From Ilumatobacter sp. (GTDB lineage: Bacteria > Actinomycetota > Acidimicrobiia > Acidimicrobiales > Ilumatobacteraceae), in NCBI RefSeq assembly GCF_030065885.1, contig NZ_JASJCS010000058.1, forward strand, positions 1-34,231: a stretch of 34,231 nucleotides of DNA, in the 5' to 3' direction. The notes beneath the pieces are model-generated. The model was not told where the DNA came from. It saw nothing but the letters and a program-made list of their open reading frames with translations, and did no database searches. This document shows positions 23,721 through 31,742 of this stretch, piece after piece. Each line of letters starts with the position of its first letter. Position 1 is the stretch's first letter. The position numbers and the translations under genes were made by a program.

Positions 23721-26700
23721 TCAGCGCGGCAACACGACGACCTGGATGTACTCGTCGGGCGAGATGTGCTCACCGACGTATCGGCGGACGGCGTCGGCCG
23801 TCACGTCCTGGAGCTCGAAGAACTCGGTGAGGTAGTCGTCGAGGTCGAGCCGGGGCGCCACGGCGTCGTCGAGCATCTCGCGGATGAACTGACCGTTGTT
23901 GACTAAGTTGTACGACTCCTCGACCTGCGCGAAGGCATTCGTGAACTCCTGCCCGCTCGGCCCCTCGGCGCCGAGCTGGGCGAACTCCGCCGTGACGAGA
24001 TCGGCGATCGCCTCGACGCGGTCGGGTGCGCCGGTGACCCGCACGAACGTCTCGATGACCGGGTCGGGGTCCGTCGTGATGTAGGTGACGGCTCGCGGCG
24101 AGTAGGTCTCACCGAGCTCTTCGCGGATCACGTCGGTCAGTCGTGCGTCGAGCACCTCGGTGACGACGTCCTTGGTCGCCCGAAGGCGCCCGTCGACGTC
24201 GTCGATCGGGCTGGTGAACAGCAGCGTGACCGACGCGGTGTCGCCGGTACCGGCACGCCGGGTGGTCTCGACGACGGTCGCCGGCGGTGGGTCCTCGACG
24301 TCGAGCCACGTCTCGGAGCGCCCGTCGCTCGGCACCGTCGCCAGATACGCGCTCGAGAGCTCGATCACGTCGTCGACGTCGACGTCGCCGGCGAATGCGA
24401 ACACCCAGCCGTCGGCGTCGCCGAAGCGATCGGTCCAGACACGTTCGACGCCGTCGAGGTCGAGCGTTGCGAACTCGCCCGGTTCGGGCAGCGTGGCGTA
24501 CCGGAGCTCGCCGGGGTAGCGGGTGTCGACGTAGGCGTCGTCGGCCGTGCGAGCCGGGTCGGACGTCGGGTCGTCGATCACGGGTTGCTCCTGACGCTGC
24601 ACCTGCCCCAGCGCCACGGGGTCGAATCGCGGCTGCGTCATGTACAGGTGGATGAGCTGGAACAGCACCTCGAGGTCCGCCGTGGCCGCACGCCCCGAGA
24701 AGTTCTCGAGGTACGGCGTGATCCACGCCCCGATCTCGACGTCCTCGCTGGCGACGATCTCGGCGAGCTCGGCCTGGTTGAAGTCGGCGACGCCTCCCGA
24801 GGTGACGACGTCGGGGGCGTAGAGCGCGTCGACGACGTCGTCGTCGGCGACGAGCGACGAACCGCCCGGGCTCCTCGCCTGGAAGAACACCTGGCCCTCG
24901 ATGATCTCGTTGGTGGTCACCCGCACCGCGAGGCCGTTGGGGAACGCGACCTCGATCGGGTCGAAGAAGCTCGTGGGGTCGTCGACGAGCTGGACGACCG
25001 ACTCGGGGGCGACCGGATCGGGTCGGGCCATCAGCGCATCGGGCAGCTCGCGCTCGGCGGCCCGTGGCTCGATGTCGCGGGCCGGGAGGGCGGTGATCGC
25101 CTCGAGGACCTCGGCCTGGCCGGGCATCTGCTCGGCGACGGCCTCGGGCGCCGAGATGATGACGTGCGGCCAGGTGTTGAGCCACCGGGCCCGGAAGCGT
25201 TCGTCGACGGCCTGCGGCGTGATGGCGGCCAGCTCGGCGGTCAGGACCTCGTACTCGTCGGCGACCGACGGGTACGGCCGCCCGCGCAGGAAGTGCGCGA
25301 CGTAGTCGTCTGCGTACACCGCGTCCTGGGTGCTGTCGCGGCCGTCGAACTCGGTGTCGTAGCCCGACTGCAGGGCTTGCTTGGCGACGTCGACCTCGTC
25401 GTCGCCGAACCCGAACCGCCCGGCGCGCTCGTACTCGTCGAGCAAGGCCTGCAGCGCGTCGGTCGCCCGTTCGGCGTCGGTGATCGCGAACAGCGCCGGA
25501 GCGTCGAGGGTGGCCACGAAACTGTTACCACCGCGGACGATCTCGTCGAACGGCGCTCGCCCGGCGGCGATGTCCTGCTCGAGCCGACGGATCAGGGCGT
25601 CGTAGATGATGCGGTCGATCGTCGAGGCTCGGCGAGCGGCCGTCCCGTTGCCGTCGATCGCCGGGAGCGGCAGCGTGACCTCGACGTCGACGGTCTGCTG
25701 GTCGGGATCGGCGTGGAGCGCGAACGCCGGCTCGTCGTCGAGCGGGTACGACACGTCGGGGCGATCGGGCAGGGCCTCCGAACGTGGCTCTGCCGGGCCG
25801 AAGAGGCGCTCGATGTCGGCGACGATCTCGCCGACGTCGATCTCGCCGACGACGATCACGGCGGCGTTGTCGGGTCGATACCACGCGTCGTAGAACGTGC
25901 GGAGCTCCTCGGTCGACATGCTCATGATCGACTCCTCGGTACCGATCGGCGACCGCCCGCCGTAGGGGGTGTCCGCGAGGTACATCTGCTCGGCGATCGA
26001 GAACAGCCGGCCGCGGGTGGTCTGGGTCCTGACCCGCCACTCGTCCTGGACGACGCCGCGCTCGGCCTCGACCTGCTCGGGGTCGATCGTGGCGAACGAC
26101 AACCACTGCTGGAGCACCGTCAACCCCAGCTCGAGCGTCTGCGGGTCGTTCGGCACGTTCAGCTGGTACACCGTCTCGTCGAACGAGGTGTAGGCGTTGA
26201 CGTCGGCGCCGAACGACGCACCGAAGCTCCGCAATGTGGCGATCAGCTCGTTCTTGGGAAACGCCTCGGTGCCGTTGAAGAGCATGTGCTCGGCGAAGTG
26301 CGCGAGCCCGGTGGTCGGCCCGAGCTCGTTGACCGAACCCGCCTTGATCGCCAGTCGCAGCTCGGCCTTGCCGCCGGGGTTGTCGTTGGCGCGCACGTAG
26401 TACCGGAGTCCGTTGTCGAGCGTGCCGGTTCGGACGGCGTCGTCGGCCGGGAAGGGCTCGTCGGTCGTGTCGAGCAAGCCGGGCAGTGCGGGGCCGACGG
26501 GGCGCGCCGGCGGGGTGTCGTCGACGGCGACCGTCTCGGCCCCGATGGCGTCGTCGATCTCGTCGGCGGCGCCACGCGTGTCCGGGTCGTCCTCCTGCGC
26601 TGATCCCTCGACGTTCGCCTGCTCGTCGTCGCCGCCGGTTGTCGTGGCGGGCGGCTCGGTCGCGGCGTCGTCGTCCGACGACGAGCACGCCGTGACAGCG

Positions 26701-26738
26701 AGGCACAGCGAGACCAACACCGAGAGACGCCGCCGCAT
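23721..26738 (-). CDS. M16 (insulinase-type) metallopeptidase, secreted lipoprotein
   Basis: Large envelope protein of 1005 residues. A signal peptide with lipobox LAVTAC puts the acylated Cys at residue 18, followed by an acidic linker to about residue 85. The first M16 domain holds the inverted zinc motif HFAEH (His147, Glu150, His151) in the context LAHFAEHMLFNGTEAFP, with the downstream EVEAERGVVQDEW segment supplying the third-ligand Glu. A second, non-catalytic M16 domain occupies roughly residues 560-960 (TPYLENFSGRA, DGWVFAFAGDVDVDDV, RPTR-like region). This two-domain layout matches the PqqL-like or bacterial pitrilysin group; the substrate is probably extracellular peptide. The ATG has TAGAGT seven bases upstream and no Shine-Dalgarno. 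Confidence 0.92.
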   Translation of the reverse strand: MRRRLSVLVSLCLAVTACSSSDDDAATEPPATTTGGDDEQANVEGSAQEDDPDTRGAADEIDDAIGAETVAVDDTPPARPVGPALPGLLDTTDEPFPADDAVRTGTLDNGLRYYVRANDNPGGKAELRLAIKAGSVNELGPTTGLAHFAEHMLFNGTEAFPKNELIATLRSFGASFGADVNAYTSFDETVYQLNVPNDPQTLELGLTVLQQWLSFATIDPEQVEAERGVVQDEWRVRTQTTRGRLFSIAEQMYLADTPYGGRSPIGTEESIMSMSTEELRTFYDAWYRPDNAAVIVVGEIDVGEIVADIERLFGPAEPRSEALPDRPDVSYPLDDEPAFALHADPDQQTVDVEVTLPLPAIDGNGTAARRASTIDRIIYDALIRRLEQDIAAGRAPFDEIVRGGNSFVATLDAPALFAITDAERATDALQALLDEYERAGRFGFGDDEVDVAKQALQSGYDTEFDGRDSTQDAVYADDYVAHFLRGRPYPSVADEYEVLTAELAAITPQAVDERFRARWLNTWPHVIISAPEAVAEQMPGQAEVLEAITALPARDIEPRAAERELPDALMARPDPVAPESVVQLVDDPTSFFDPIEVAFPNGLAVRVTTNEIIEGQVFFQARSPGGSSLVADDDVVDALYAPDVVTSGGVADFNQAELAEIVASEDVEIGAWITPYLENFSGRAATADLEVLFQLIHLYMTQPRFDPVALGQVQRQEQPVIDDPTSDPARTADDAYVDTRYPGELRYATLPEPGEFATLDLDGVERVWTDRFGDADGWVFAFAGDVDVDDVIELSSAYLATVPSDGRSETWLDVEDPPPATVVETTRRAGTGDTASVTLLFTSPIDDVDGRLRATKDVVTEVLDARLTDVIREELGETYSPRAVTYITTDPDPVIETFVRVTGAPDRVEAIADLVTAEFAQLGAEGPSGQEFTNAFAQVEESYNLVNNGQFIREMLDDAVAPRLDLDDYLTEFFELQDVTADAVRRYVGEHISPDEYIQVVVLPR

Positions 26739-26745
26739 CCGTCGG

Positions 26746-26751
26746 ACTCTA
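26746..26751 (-). promoter_or_regulatory. Probable -10 element for the M16 peptidase gene (TAGAGT)
   Basis: On the minus strand TAGAGT precedes the ATG by seven bases with no Shine-Dalgarno. The promoter sits in the 60-bp gap after the sulfite reductase stop. Confidence 0.5.
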
Positions 26752-26798
26752 GGCGGGGCCGCGGCCGCTCGATCGGCGGCCCGTCGACCCGGTCGCCG

Positions 26799-28610
26799 TC
26801 AGGTGGCGCACTCGCTCTCGCCGACGTCGGCCACGTACGGACCGGTCTCCCCGAAGTCCGTGTAGTAGCTCGGGTCGTCCTCGTACGCCGGGAAGGCGTC
26901 GAGGTCGCCGAGCGTCGGCGCGATCGACCCGACGCCGCCGGCCCGATCCAACCAGGCGCGAAACGTCTCGCCCGCACCGCGCTCCCCCGCGAAGCGGCGG
27001 ATCACCCGCACGGCCGCCTCGGCGGCATTCCTCGCCGGCAACCGGAGCGCCTTGTCGCCGAAGTGGATCCGTTCATCGCCGACGTACCCGCCGAGCAGCA
27101 TCTGGTAGCCCGGGGCGGAGCGGCCGTGCGCACGCCGTTCGGCCCCGAAGAAGCCGATGTCCGCTGCGTGGTGCTGGCCGCACGAGTTCGTGCAACCCGA
27201 GATGTTGATCCGGATGCCGCCGACCTCGGCGAGGCCCTCCTCCTCCAGCCGCTCACCGATCGCCTTGGCCAACCCGCGGCTCTGGGTCACCGCGAGGTTG
27301 CACGTGTCCGCGCCCGGGCAGGCGACGACGTCGCGCGCCAGTTCGGCACCGGGTTCGGCCATCCCGATCGCGGCGAGCCGTTCGTAGAGCTCCGGCAGCT
27401 GGTCGTCGGTGAGATCCCTGACGACGACGTTCTGGCGGTTGGTGAGACGGAGGCCGACGCAGAGCTCGCGCTGGAGCGCGGCCAGCGCCCGGAACTGTGC
27501 TGCCGTGATGTCGCCGAGCTCGGCCCACGCGTACGCGGAGACCGTCCCGTTGGCGGCGCCGCGGACCACGTTGGCGTGGTGCCAGCGGACGTAGGGCGAC
27601 AAGCCGCCCAGACTCACCGGGGTCACCCGTCCCTGGCCGATGGCCGTCACCTCGGCTCCCCCGGCGACGCCTGCCGGCTCGTCGCCCCGCTCGATCACCT
27701 CCCCGGGGATCCCGCCCGGCCAGTCGGCCGACGCCGGCAGGAACTTCCTGGCGGCCAACACGCGACGGCGCACCTCGTCGAAGCCGAGCGTGTCGACGAG
27801 CCACTTCATCCGGGCCCGCAGCTTGTTGTCGCGGTTACCGGCCTCGTTGAACACCCGCAGGATCGCCTCGATCGTCGGCAACAGCTCCTCGCGCGGGGTG
27901 AACTCCTCGAGCGCGAGTGCCGGATGCGGAGTCGCACCGAGCCCTCCGGCGAGGTACACGCGGAAGCCGCGTTCGAGCTCGCCGTTGACCCCGGTGCGCG
28001 TCACGGCGACGACGCCCGCGTCGTTGAACATCGCCTGCCCGCAGTCCGTCGCACAGCCCGAGAAGTTGATCTTGAACTTGCGCGGCAGGCGCTGCCCGAG
28101 CGGGTTGCGGACGAAGTGCCGGTAGGTGGCCTCGGCCCAGTGGGTGATGTCGAGCACCTCCTGGGGGCACGCGCCCGCGAGGTGGCACCCCTGGATGTTG
28201 CGCACCGTGTCGCCGCACGCCTCGCGGCTGGTCAGACCGACCGAGGCGAGGTGCTCCATCACGTCGGGGATCTCGTCGAGCTGCACGAAGTGGAACTGCA
28301 GGTTCTGCCGGGTCGTGATGTGGCCCCACCCCCGGCTGTACCGCTCGGCGATGTAGGCCATCATCTCGAGCTGCGCCGGCGTCATCGAGCCGTACGGCAC
28401 CTTCACACGCACCATCTGGTTCGTGCCGCCCTGGCGCTGTCCGTAGATCCCGTTGGTCAGCCGGAACACCCGGAAGACGTCCTCGGCGAGCTCACCCGAG
28501 CGGTACCGGTCGAGTTGCTCGCGGAACTTGGCGATGTCGGCGACCTGGTCGCGATCCCACTCGCGGCGCGGCAGGACGTCGATCTCGGGCCGGTCGTCCA
28601 GGATCGTCAC
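26799..28610 (-). CDS. sir: Ferredoxin-type sulfite (or nitrite) reductase, siroheme enzyme
   Basis: Assimilatory siroheme/[4Fe-4S] reductase of 603 residues, last gene of the cys operon. Cluster and siroheme ligands are present: Cys431 and Cys437 in ACPGADTC, and Cys473 and Cys477 in SGCTNSCGQ. Substrate-binding basics lie in the N-terminal half (QMVRVKVPYG, HITTRQNLQFHF), and the two halves show the internal pseudo-repeat of the family (GCHLAGACPQ and GCATDCGQA in the first half). Company with cysH and siroheme genes favours sulfite over nitrite. The GTG at 28610 is set by AAGGAG (complement of 28618-28623) and by the GTGA overlap with the cobA stop; the longer open frame upstream runs antisense over cobA. 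Confidence 0.92.
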   Translation of the reverse strand: MTILDDRPEIDVLPRREWDRDQVADIAKFREQLDRYRSGELAEDVFRVFRLTNGIYGQRQGGTNQMVRVKVPYGSMTPAQLEMMAYIAERYSRGWGHITTRQNLQFHFVQLDEIPDVMEHLASVGLTSREACGDTVRNIQGCHLAGACPQEVLDITHWAEATYRHFVRNPLGQRLPRKFKINFSGCATDCGQAMFNDAGVVAVTRTGVNGELERGFRVYLAGGLGATPHPALALEEFTPREELLPTIEAILRVFNEAGNRDNKLRARMKWLVDTLGFDEVRRRVLAARKFLPASADWPGGIPGEVIERGDEPAGVAGGAEVTAIGQGRVTPVSLGGLSPYVRWHHANVVRGAANGTVSAYAWAELGDITAAQFRALAALQRELCVGLRLTNRQNVVVRDLTDDQLPELYERLAAIGMAEPGAELARDVVACPGADTCNLAVTQSRGLAKAIGERLEEEGLAEVGGIRINISGCTNSCGQHHAADIGFFGAERRAHGRSAPGYQMLLGGYVGDERIHFGDKALRLPARNAAEAAVRVIRRFAGERGAGETFRAWLDRAGGVGSIAPTLGDLDAFPAYEDDPSYYTDFGETGPYVADVGESECAT

Positions 28611-29407
28611 GACGGTGCTCCTTGCGCGACTGCGTCCGGCGGTGGCTCGGTTGCGTCGAACCCGACGACCGAATCGACCGCGTCGAGCGCCTCGAGTGCG
28701 GCGAGCACGTTGCGGCCGGCCACCTCGCCGATCACGATCGTCGACGGGTTGCGCAGCCGCCTCGCCCCGAGCCGGTCGAGTCGTGTCCGCTCGAGCGTCT
28801 GGTCGGGGCAGGTGGCCGCGGTGATCACCGCCGCCGGTGTGTCGGGTCGCATCCCGCCCGCGATGAGGCGCTCGGCGATCGACGCCGCCCGGGCCGCTCC
28901 CATCAGGATCACGAGCGTGGTGCCGGCGCCGGCGAGCGCCGTCCAGTCCAAGGCCCGGTCGGTCGCGGGGTCCTGATGGGCGGTCACGATGCTGACACCG
29001 CTGGCCACACCGCGCATCGTCACCGGGATGCCGGCCGCAGCGGGCGCGGCGACGCTCGAACTGATGCCGGGCACGACCTCGACCGGGACGCCGGCGGCGA
29101 CGAGCGCTTCGGCCTCCTCGCCACCACGCCCGAACACGAACGGGTCGCCGCCCTTCAGCCGAACGACCGTGTCGAACCGGCGACCGCGGTCGACCAGCAG
29201 GCCGTTGATCTCCGACTGGCTGTTCCGGCGCGAACCCGGCACCTTGCCGACGTCGATCAACTCCGCCCACGGCGCAGTCGAGGCCAGCACGCGACCGTCG
29301 ACGAGACGGTCGTGCACGACGACGTCGGCCTGCGACAGGAGGGTCACCGCGCGCATGGTGAGCAGGTCGGGGTCGCCGGGTCCTGCGCCGACGAGGTGAA
29401 CGGTCAT
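28607..29407 (-). CDS. cobA: Uroporphyrinogen-III C-methyltransferase
   Basis: Methylates uroporphyrinogen III twice with S-adenosylmethionine to give precorrin-2, the first committed step to siroheme. It is 266 residues long. Motifs: VGAGPGDPDLLTMRA (SAM loop), VVVHDRLVD, RLKGGDPFVFGRGGEEAEAL and VVPGISSSVAAPAAAGIPVT. The C-terminus VIGEVAGRN is also typical. The ATG at 29407 is supported by AAGGAG upstream and by the ATGA overlap with the preceding stop. Its own TGA overlaps the sulfite reductase GTG. It lies where the methyltransferase half of a fused CysG would be; here the two halves are separate genes. Confidence 0.94.
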   Translation of the reverse strand: MTVHLVGAGPGDPDLLTMRAVTLLSQADVVVHDRLVDGRVLASTAPWAELIDVGKVPGSRRNSQSEINGLLVDRGRRFDTVVRLKGGDPFVFGRGGEEAEALVAAGVPVEVVPGISSSVAAPAAAGIPVTMRGVASGVSIVTAHQDPATDRALDWTALAGAGTTLVILMGAARAASIAERLIAGGMRPDTPAAVITAATCPDQTLERTRLDRLGARRLRNPSTIVIGEVAGRNVLAALEALDAVDSVVGFDATEPPPDAVAQGAPS

Positions 29408-30051
29408 CGCGGTGCTCCTTCCAGGCCGAGCGCGCGACGGACCTCGTCGCGAGCGGCGTCGAGGTGACCGCCCGCGACCATCGTGAACAGTCCGTCGTGC
29501 AGCGCTTCGTCCCATCCCGGCACCTCGGTCGTGCCGCGCTGGTCGCGTGCCTCGTCGCGCACCTCGCTCAGCAGATCGAGCACCCGGGCATGGGTCTCGG
29601 TGAAGGCCGCCTCGAGTTGGCGGCGGATCCACTTCGCCATCGCGGGGCTGCGCCCGTTGGTCGAGATCGAGATCTGGAGGTCGCCACGGGCGACGACCGC
29701 AGGAAGGATGAACGAGCAGTTCGCGGGGTCGTCGGCCGAGTTGACCAGCACGTTGGCGGCCTCGCCGTCGCGTGCCACCTGCGCGTTGACAGCGGCTGCG
29801 TCGGTGGCCGTGATCGCGATGCGGTACGAGGCGACCTCGCCACGCCGGTATGGGCGCGCGTGCCAGCGGATGTCGGGGTCCTCGGCGATCTCGGGCACGG
29901 CCTCGGGAGCGACGACCGTGACGTGCGCACCCGCCCGCACGAGCCCACGCGCCTTGTGGGCACCGACCGGGCCGGCACCGACCACCAGGGCGCGACGGCC
30001 CCGCAGGTCGAGCACGACGGGGTACGGCGCCACCAGAGCGGGCGCGCTCAT
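29404..30051 (-). CDS. Precorrin-2 dehydrogenase / sirohydrochlorin ferrochelatase (Met8p/CysG N-half type)
   Basis: Protein of 215 residues that oxidises precorrin-2 to sirohydrochlorin with NAD and may insert iron to form siroheme. The opening YPVVLDLRGRRALVVGAGPVGAHKA is the NAD-binding motif. ITATDAAAVNAQVARDGE and VLVNSADDPANCSFILPAVVARGDLQISISTNGRSPAMAKWIR match the CysG N-terminal domain, including the region of the catalytic Asp. The ATG at 30051 is preferred over an in-frame ATG about 15 bases upstream because it forms an exact ATGA overlap with the cysH stop. It overlaps the downstream cobA ATG in the same way. Confidence 0.9.
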   Translation of the reverse strand: MSAPALVAPYPVVLDLRGRRALVVGAGPVGAHKARGLVRAGAHVTVVAPEAVPEIAEDPDIRWHARPYRRGEVASYRIAITATDAAAVNAQVARDGEAANVLVNSADDPANCSFILPAVVARGDLQISISTNGRSPAMAKWIRRQLEAAFTETHARVLDLLSEVRDEARDQRGTTEVPGWDEALHDGLFTMVAGGHLDAARDEVRRALGLEGAPR

Positions 30052-30743
30052 CGGTGTAGCCCGCATTCGGTCTTCGCCGTGCCCGACCACCGGCCCGCGC
30101 GGCGCTCGACGGAGGGTTCGGTGCACGGCCAGCATCCGATCGACGCGAAGCCGGCGTCCTTCAGCGGGTTGACGATGACGTCGTGCTGGGCGACGTACCG
30201 CGCGACCTCGTCGTCGCCCAGGTGGGCGATCGGGTTGATCTTGACGAGACCCCTCGCGTCGATCGAGACCGTCGGTGCGGTGAGGCGGCCCGGGTGGTCG
30301 GCGCGTCGGAGGCCGCTCAGCCAGGCGTCCGCACGGCCGGCGAGATAGCTGTCGAGCACCGTGACCTTGCGCGCCGCGCAGCAGGCGTCGGGGCCGTCGG
30401 CCCAGAGGTCGGCCGCCGCTGCGGCCGGCCGCATCACGGTCAGGTGCAACGCGTAGCGGTCCATCGCCTGCCGCACGGTCTGCAAGGTCTCGGCGAAGTG
30501 GTACCCGGTGTCGAGGAAGACGACCTCGATGTCCGGGTCGACGCGGGTCGCGATGTCGATCATGAGCGTGTCGGCGAACGACGCTGCGAGGACGAGCCGT
30601 CGGCCGAACGTCGCAGCGGCCCAGCCGACGATCTCGGCGGGCGTCGACGTCTCGAAACGGTCGTTGAGCTCGGCGAGCTCACCGGTCAGGGGATGGCTCG
30701 GGCGCATCGTGACGGACTGGGCGGAGGGGGTCGGCATTGGCAT
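30048..30743 (-). CDS. cysH: Adenylylsulfate (APS) reductase, CysH family with [4Fe-4S] cysteines
   Basis: Reduces APS to sulfite for assimilation. It is about 231 residues long. The adenylylsulfate-binding core shows LVLAASFADTLMIDIA, then VVFLDTGYHFAETL. Two Cys pairs, CCAARK and CWPCTEP, mark the iron-sulfur subgroup that uses APS rather than PAPS, and the catalytic Cys is in ECGLH at the C-terminus. The start is uncertain: ATG 30743 is used here, but a GTG at 30797 lies five bases after a GATAGT -10-like hexamer and would be leaderless. First gene of the four-gene operon; its TGA overlaps the next ATG. Two TCYGATCRGA palindromes lie in its 5' region. Confidence 0.92.
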   Translation of the reverse strand: MPMPTPSAQSVTMRPSHPLTGELAELNDRFETSTPAEIVGWAAATFGRRLVLAASFADTLMIDIATRVDPDIEVVFLDTGYHFAETLQTVRQAMDRYALHLTVMRPAAAAADLWADGPDACCAARKVTVLDSYLAGRADAWLSGLRRADHPGRLTAPTVSIDARGLVKINPIAHLGDDEVARYVAQHDVIVNPLKDAGFASIGCWPCTEPSVERRAGRWSGTAKTECGLHR

Positions 30744-30752
30744 GAGGTGAAA

Positions 30753-30762
30753 TCCGATCGGA
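30753..30762. promoter_or_regulatory. Palindrome TCCGATCGGA near the cysH start
   Basis: Perfect 10-bp palindrome ten bases upstream of the chosen cysH ATG, on its leader side. Its core matches the larger palindrome at 30815-30828 (shared TCYGATCRGA). Confidence 0.4.
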
Positions 30763-30802
30763 GAGGTCGGGTTTCGGGGCGACGATACCGAAGGCACCGG
30801 TC

Positions 30803-30808
30803 ACTATC
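30803..30808 (-). promoter_or_regulatory. Possible -10 element of the cys operon (GATAGT)
   Basis: On the minus strand GATAGT follows the 14-bp palindrome and precedes the alternative GTG start by five bases. It is a plausible -10 in an unusually A+T-rich patch. Confidence 0.4.
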
Positions 30809-30814
30809 AAGATA

Positions 30815-30828
30815 AATCTGATCAGATT
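30815..30828. promoter_or_regulatory. 14-bp operator-like palindrome AATCTGATCAGATT upstream of the cys operon
   Basis: Perfect palindrome, extending to 20 bp (30812-30831) with one mismatched pair. It lies just upstream of the GATAGT hexamer, roughly between -10 and -35 positions of the cys operon, where a repressor would block RNA polymerase. It is also in the 124-bp divergent gap shared with the small gene at 30867. Sulfur or cysteine regulators of Rrf2 type are a reasonable guess, not shown here. Confidence 0.6.
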
Positions 30829-30866
30829 CATCGGGTTTAGGTCACGGCGGCGCCAGACTCTTCGTC

Positions 30867-31121
30867 GTGCGCCGCTCGATCGACGACCTCCCCGCCTCCG
30901 ACTCCGACCTCCCGCCCGGCATGGGGAACGACGTCGTCCCGCTGTCCTGGGCGGTCGCCATCAGCGACGACTACGGCGACGCCGAGGCACGCGTCGTCCT
31001 CACGGTCGAGGAGGTCGGCCGCCCTGGCGCAGGGCTGGTGTGCCACCTCTCCCCCGCCGCCGCCCGACGGCTGCGGGTGGCGATCGGTGATGCACTCCGC
31101 GAGATCGGCGAGACGACCTGA
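30867..31121 (+). CDS. Small hypothetical protein
   Basis: Protein of 84 residues of unknown family. After a short acidic Pro-rich start it has VPLSWAVAISDDYGDAEARVVLTVEEVGRPGAGLVCHL, two likely strands, and a helix RRLRVAIGDALREIGE. No membrane helix or metal motif. The GTG at 30867 has no clear Shine-Dalgarno; ACTCTT-like sequence lies just before it. It diverges from cysH and shares the palindrome-bearing gap, so joint regulation is possible. Confidence 0.6.
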   Translation: MRRSIDDLPASDSDLPPGMGNDVVPLSWAVAISDDYGDAEARVVLTVEEVGRPGAGLVCHLSPAAARRLRVAIGDALREIGETT

Positions 31122-31179
31122 CCGTCGATCGGGCCGAGCCGCACCGCCGCGCACGCCCGATCCCTCGGCAGCTCGTGGA

Positions 31180-31185
31180 TACCCT
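31180..31185 (+). promoter_or_regulatory. Probable -10 element (TACCCT) for the gene at 31212
   Basis: TACCCT lies 26 bases upstream of the GTG at 31212. Here a Shine-Dalgarno-like GAGAGG (31198-31203) follows, so the mRNA would carry a short leader. Confidence 0.4.
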
Positions 31186-31211
31186 GACAGCGCGCGTGAG
31201 AGGTGGCTGGC

Positions 31212-31742
31212 GTGGCGACGACCGCCGAGAGCATCAGAGACGGCCTGCGCTGGGTGGGCGGCCTGGTGAAGATCGGCGTCAAGCGCGCCCTGATCATCGG
31301 CATCTTGGCTGCGCTGTTCGCCGGCGCCGTGGTGATCACCACGCGAGAGCGGTCTTCGGACTGCTCGGGGATCATCGACGAGCAGCGGTCGCTGCTCGAC
31401 TCGCTGCGCGAGCCGGATCCGAGTCGTTCCTTCCTGGCGCTCCGCGAGCCGGCGTGCAGCGACGGCGTGTTCGCAGTGCGGCTCGACGGTCTCGCCGACG
31501 AGATGGAGGCCGCCACCGACCAGCTCGCCGACGACGGATGGGGGCTCGAGACGAACTTCCTGCCGTTCTTCCAGGAGCTCTGGCGGCGGTGCTTCGCCAG
31601 CGACGATCCCGCGTGGGCCGCGATCGAGATCTCGATCGACGCGTCCCGGTCGGGCACAGTCCGAGAGGCGCGCGCGATCGCCCCCGAGGGGCTCGACGCC
31701 TGCGAGGCCGAGCGGCGCGATCGATCGCCGTTCTACCCGTGA
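31212..31742 (+). CDS. Membrane-anchored hypothetical protein
   Basis: Protein of about 176 residues. One N-terminal membrane helix (RALIIGILAALFAGAVVITT) follows a short amphipathic start; the rest is an acidic, probably external domain with four Cys (SDCSG, PACSD, RRCFAS, DACEAE) that could form two disulfides. No family recognised. The GTG at 31212 has GAGAGG eight bases upstream; an in-frame GTG at 31203 is the alternative. Its 3' end overlaps the convergent helicase gene by 10 bp. Confidence 0.6.
   Translation: MATTAESIRDGLRWVGGLVKIGVKRALIIGILAALFAGAVVITTRERSSDCSGIIDEQRSLLDSLREPDPSRSFLALREPACSDGVFAVRLDGLADEMEAATDQLADDGWGLETNFLPFFQELWRRCFASDDPAWAAIEISIDASRSGTVREARAIAPEGLDACEAERRDRSPFYP

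Noticed and set aside
23721-26603. Long plus-strand open frame opposite the M16 peptidase
   Set aside because: Mirror frame common in high-GC genes; no recognisable domain, whereas the minus frame has HFAEH and a lipobox.
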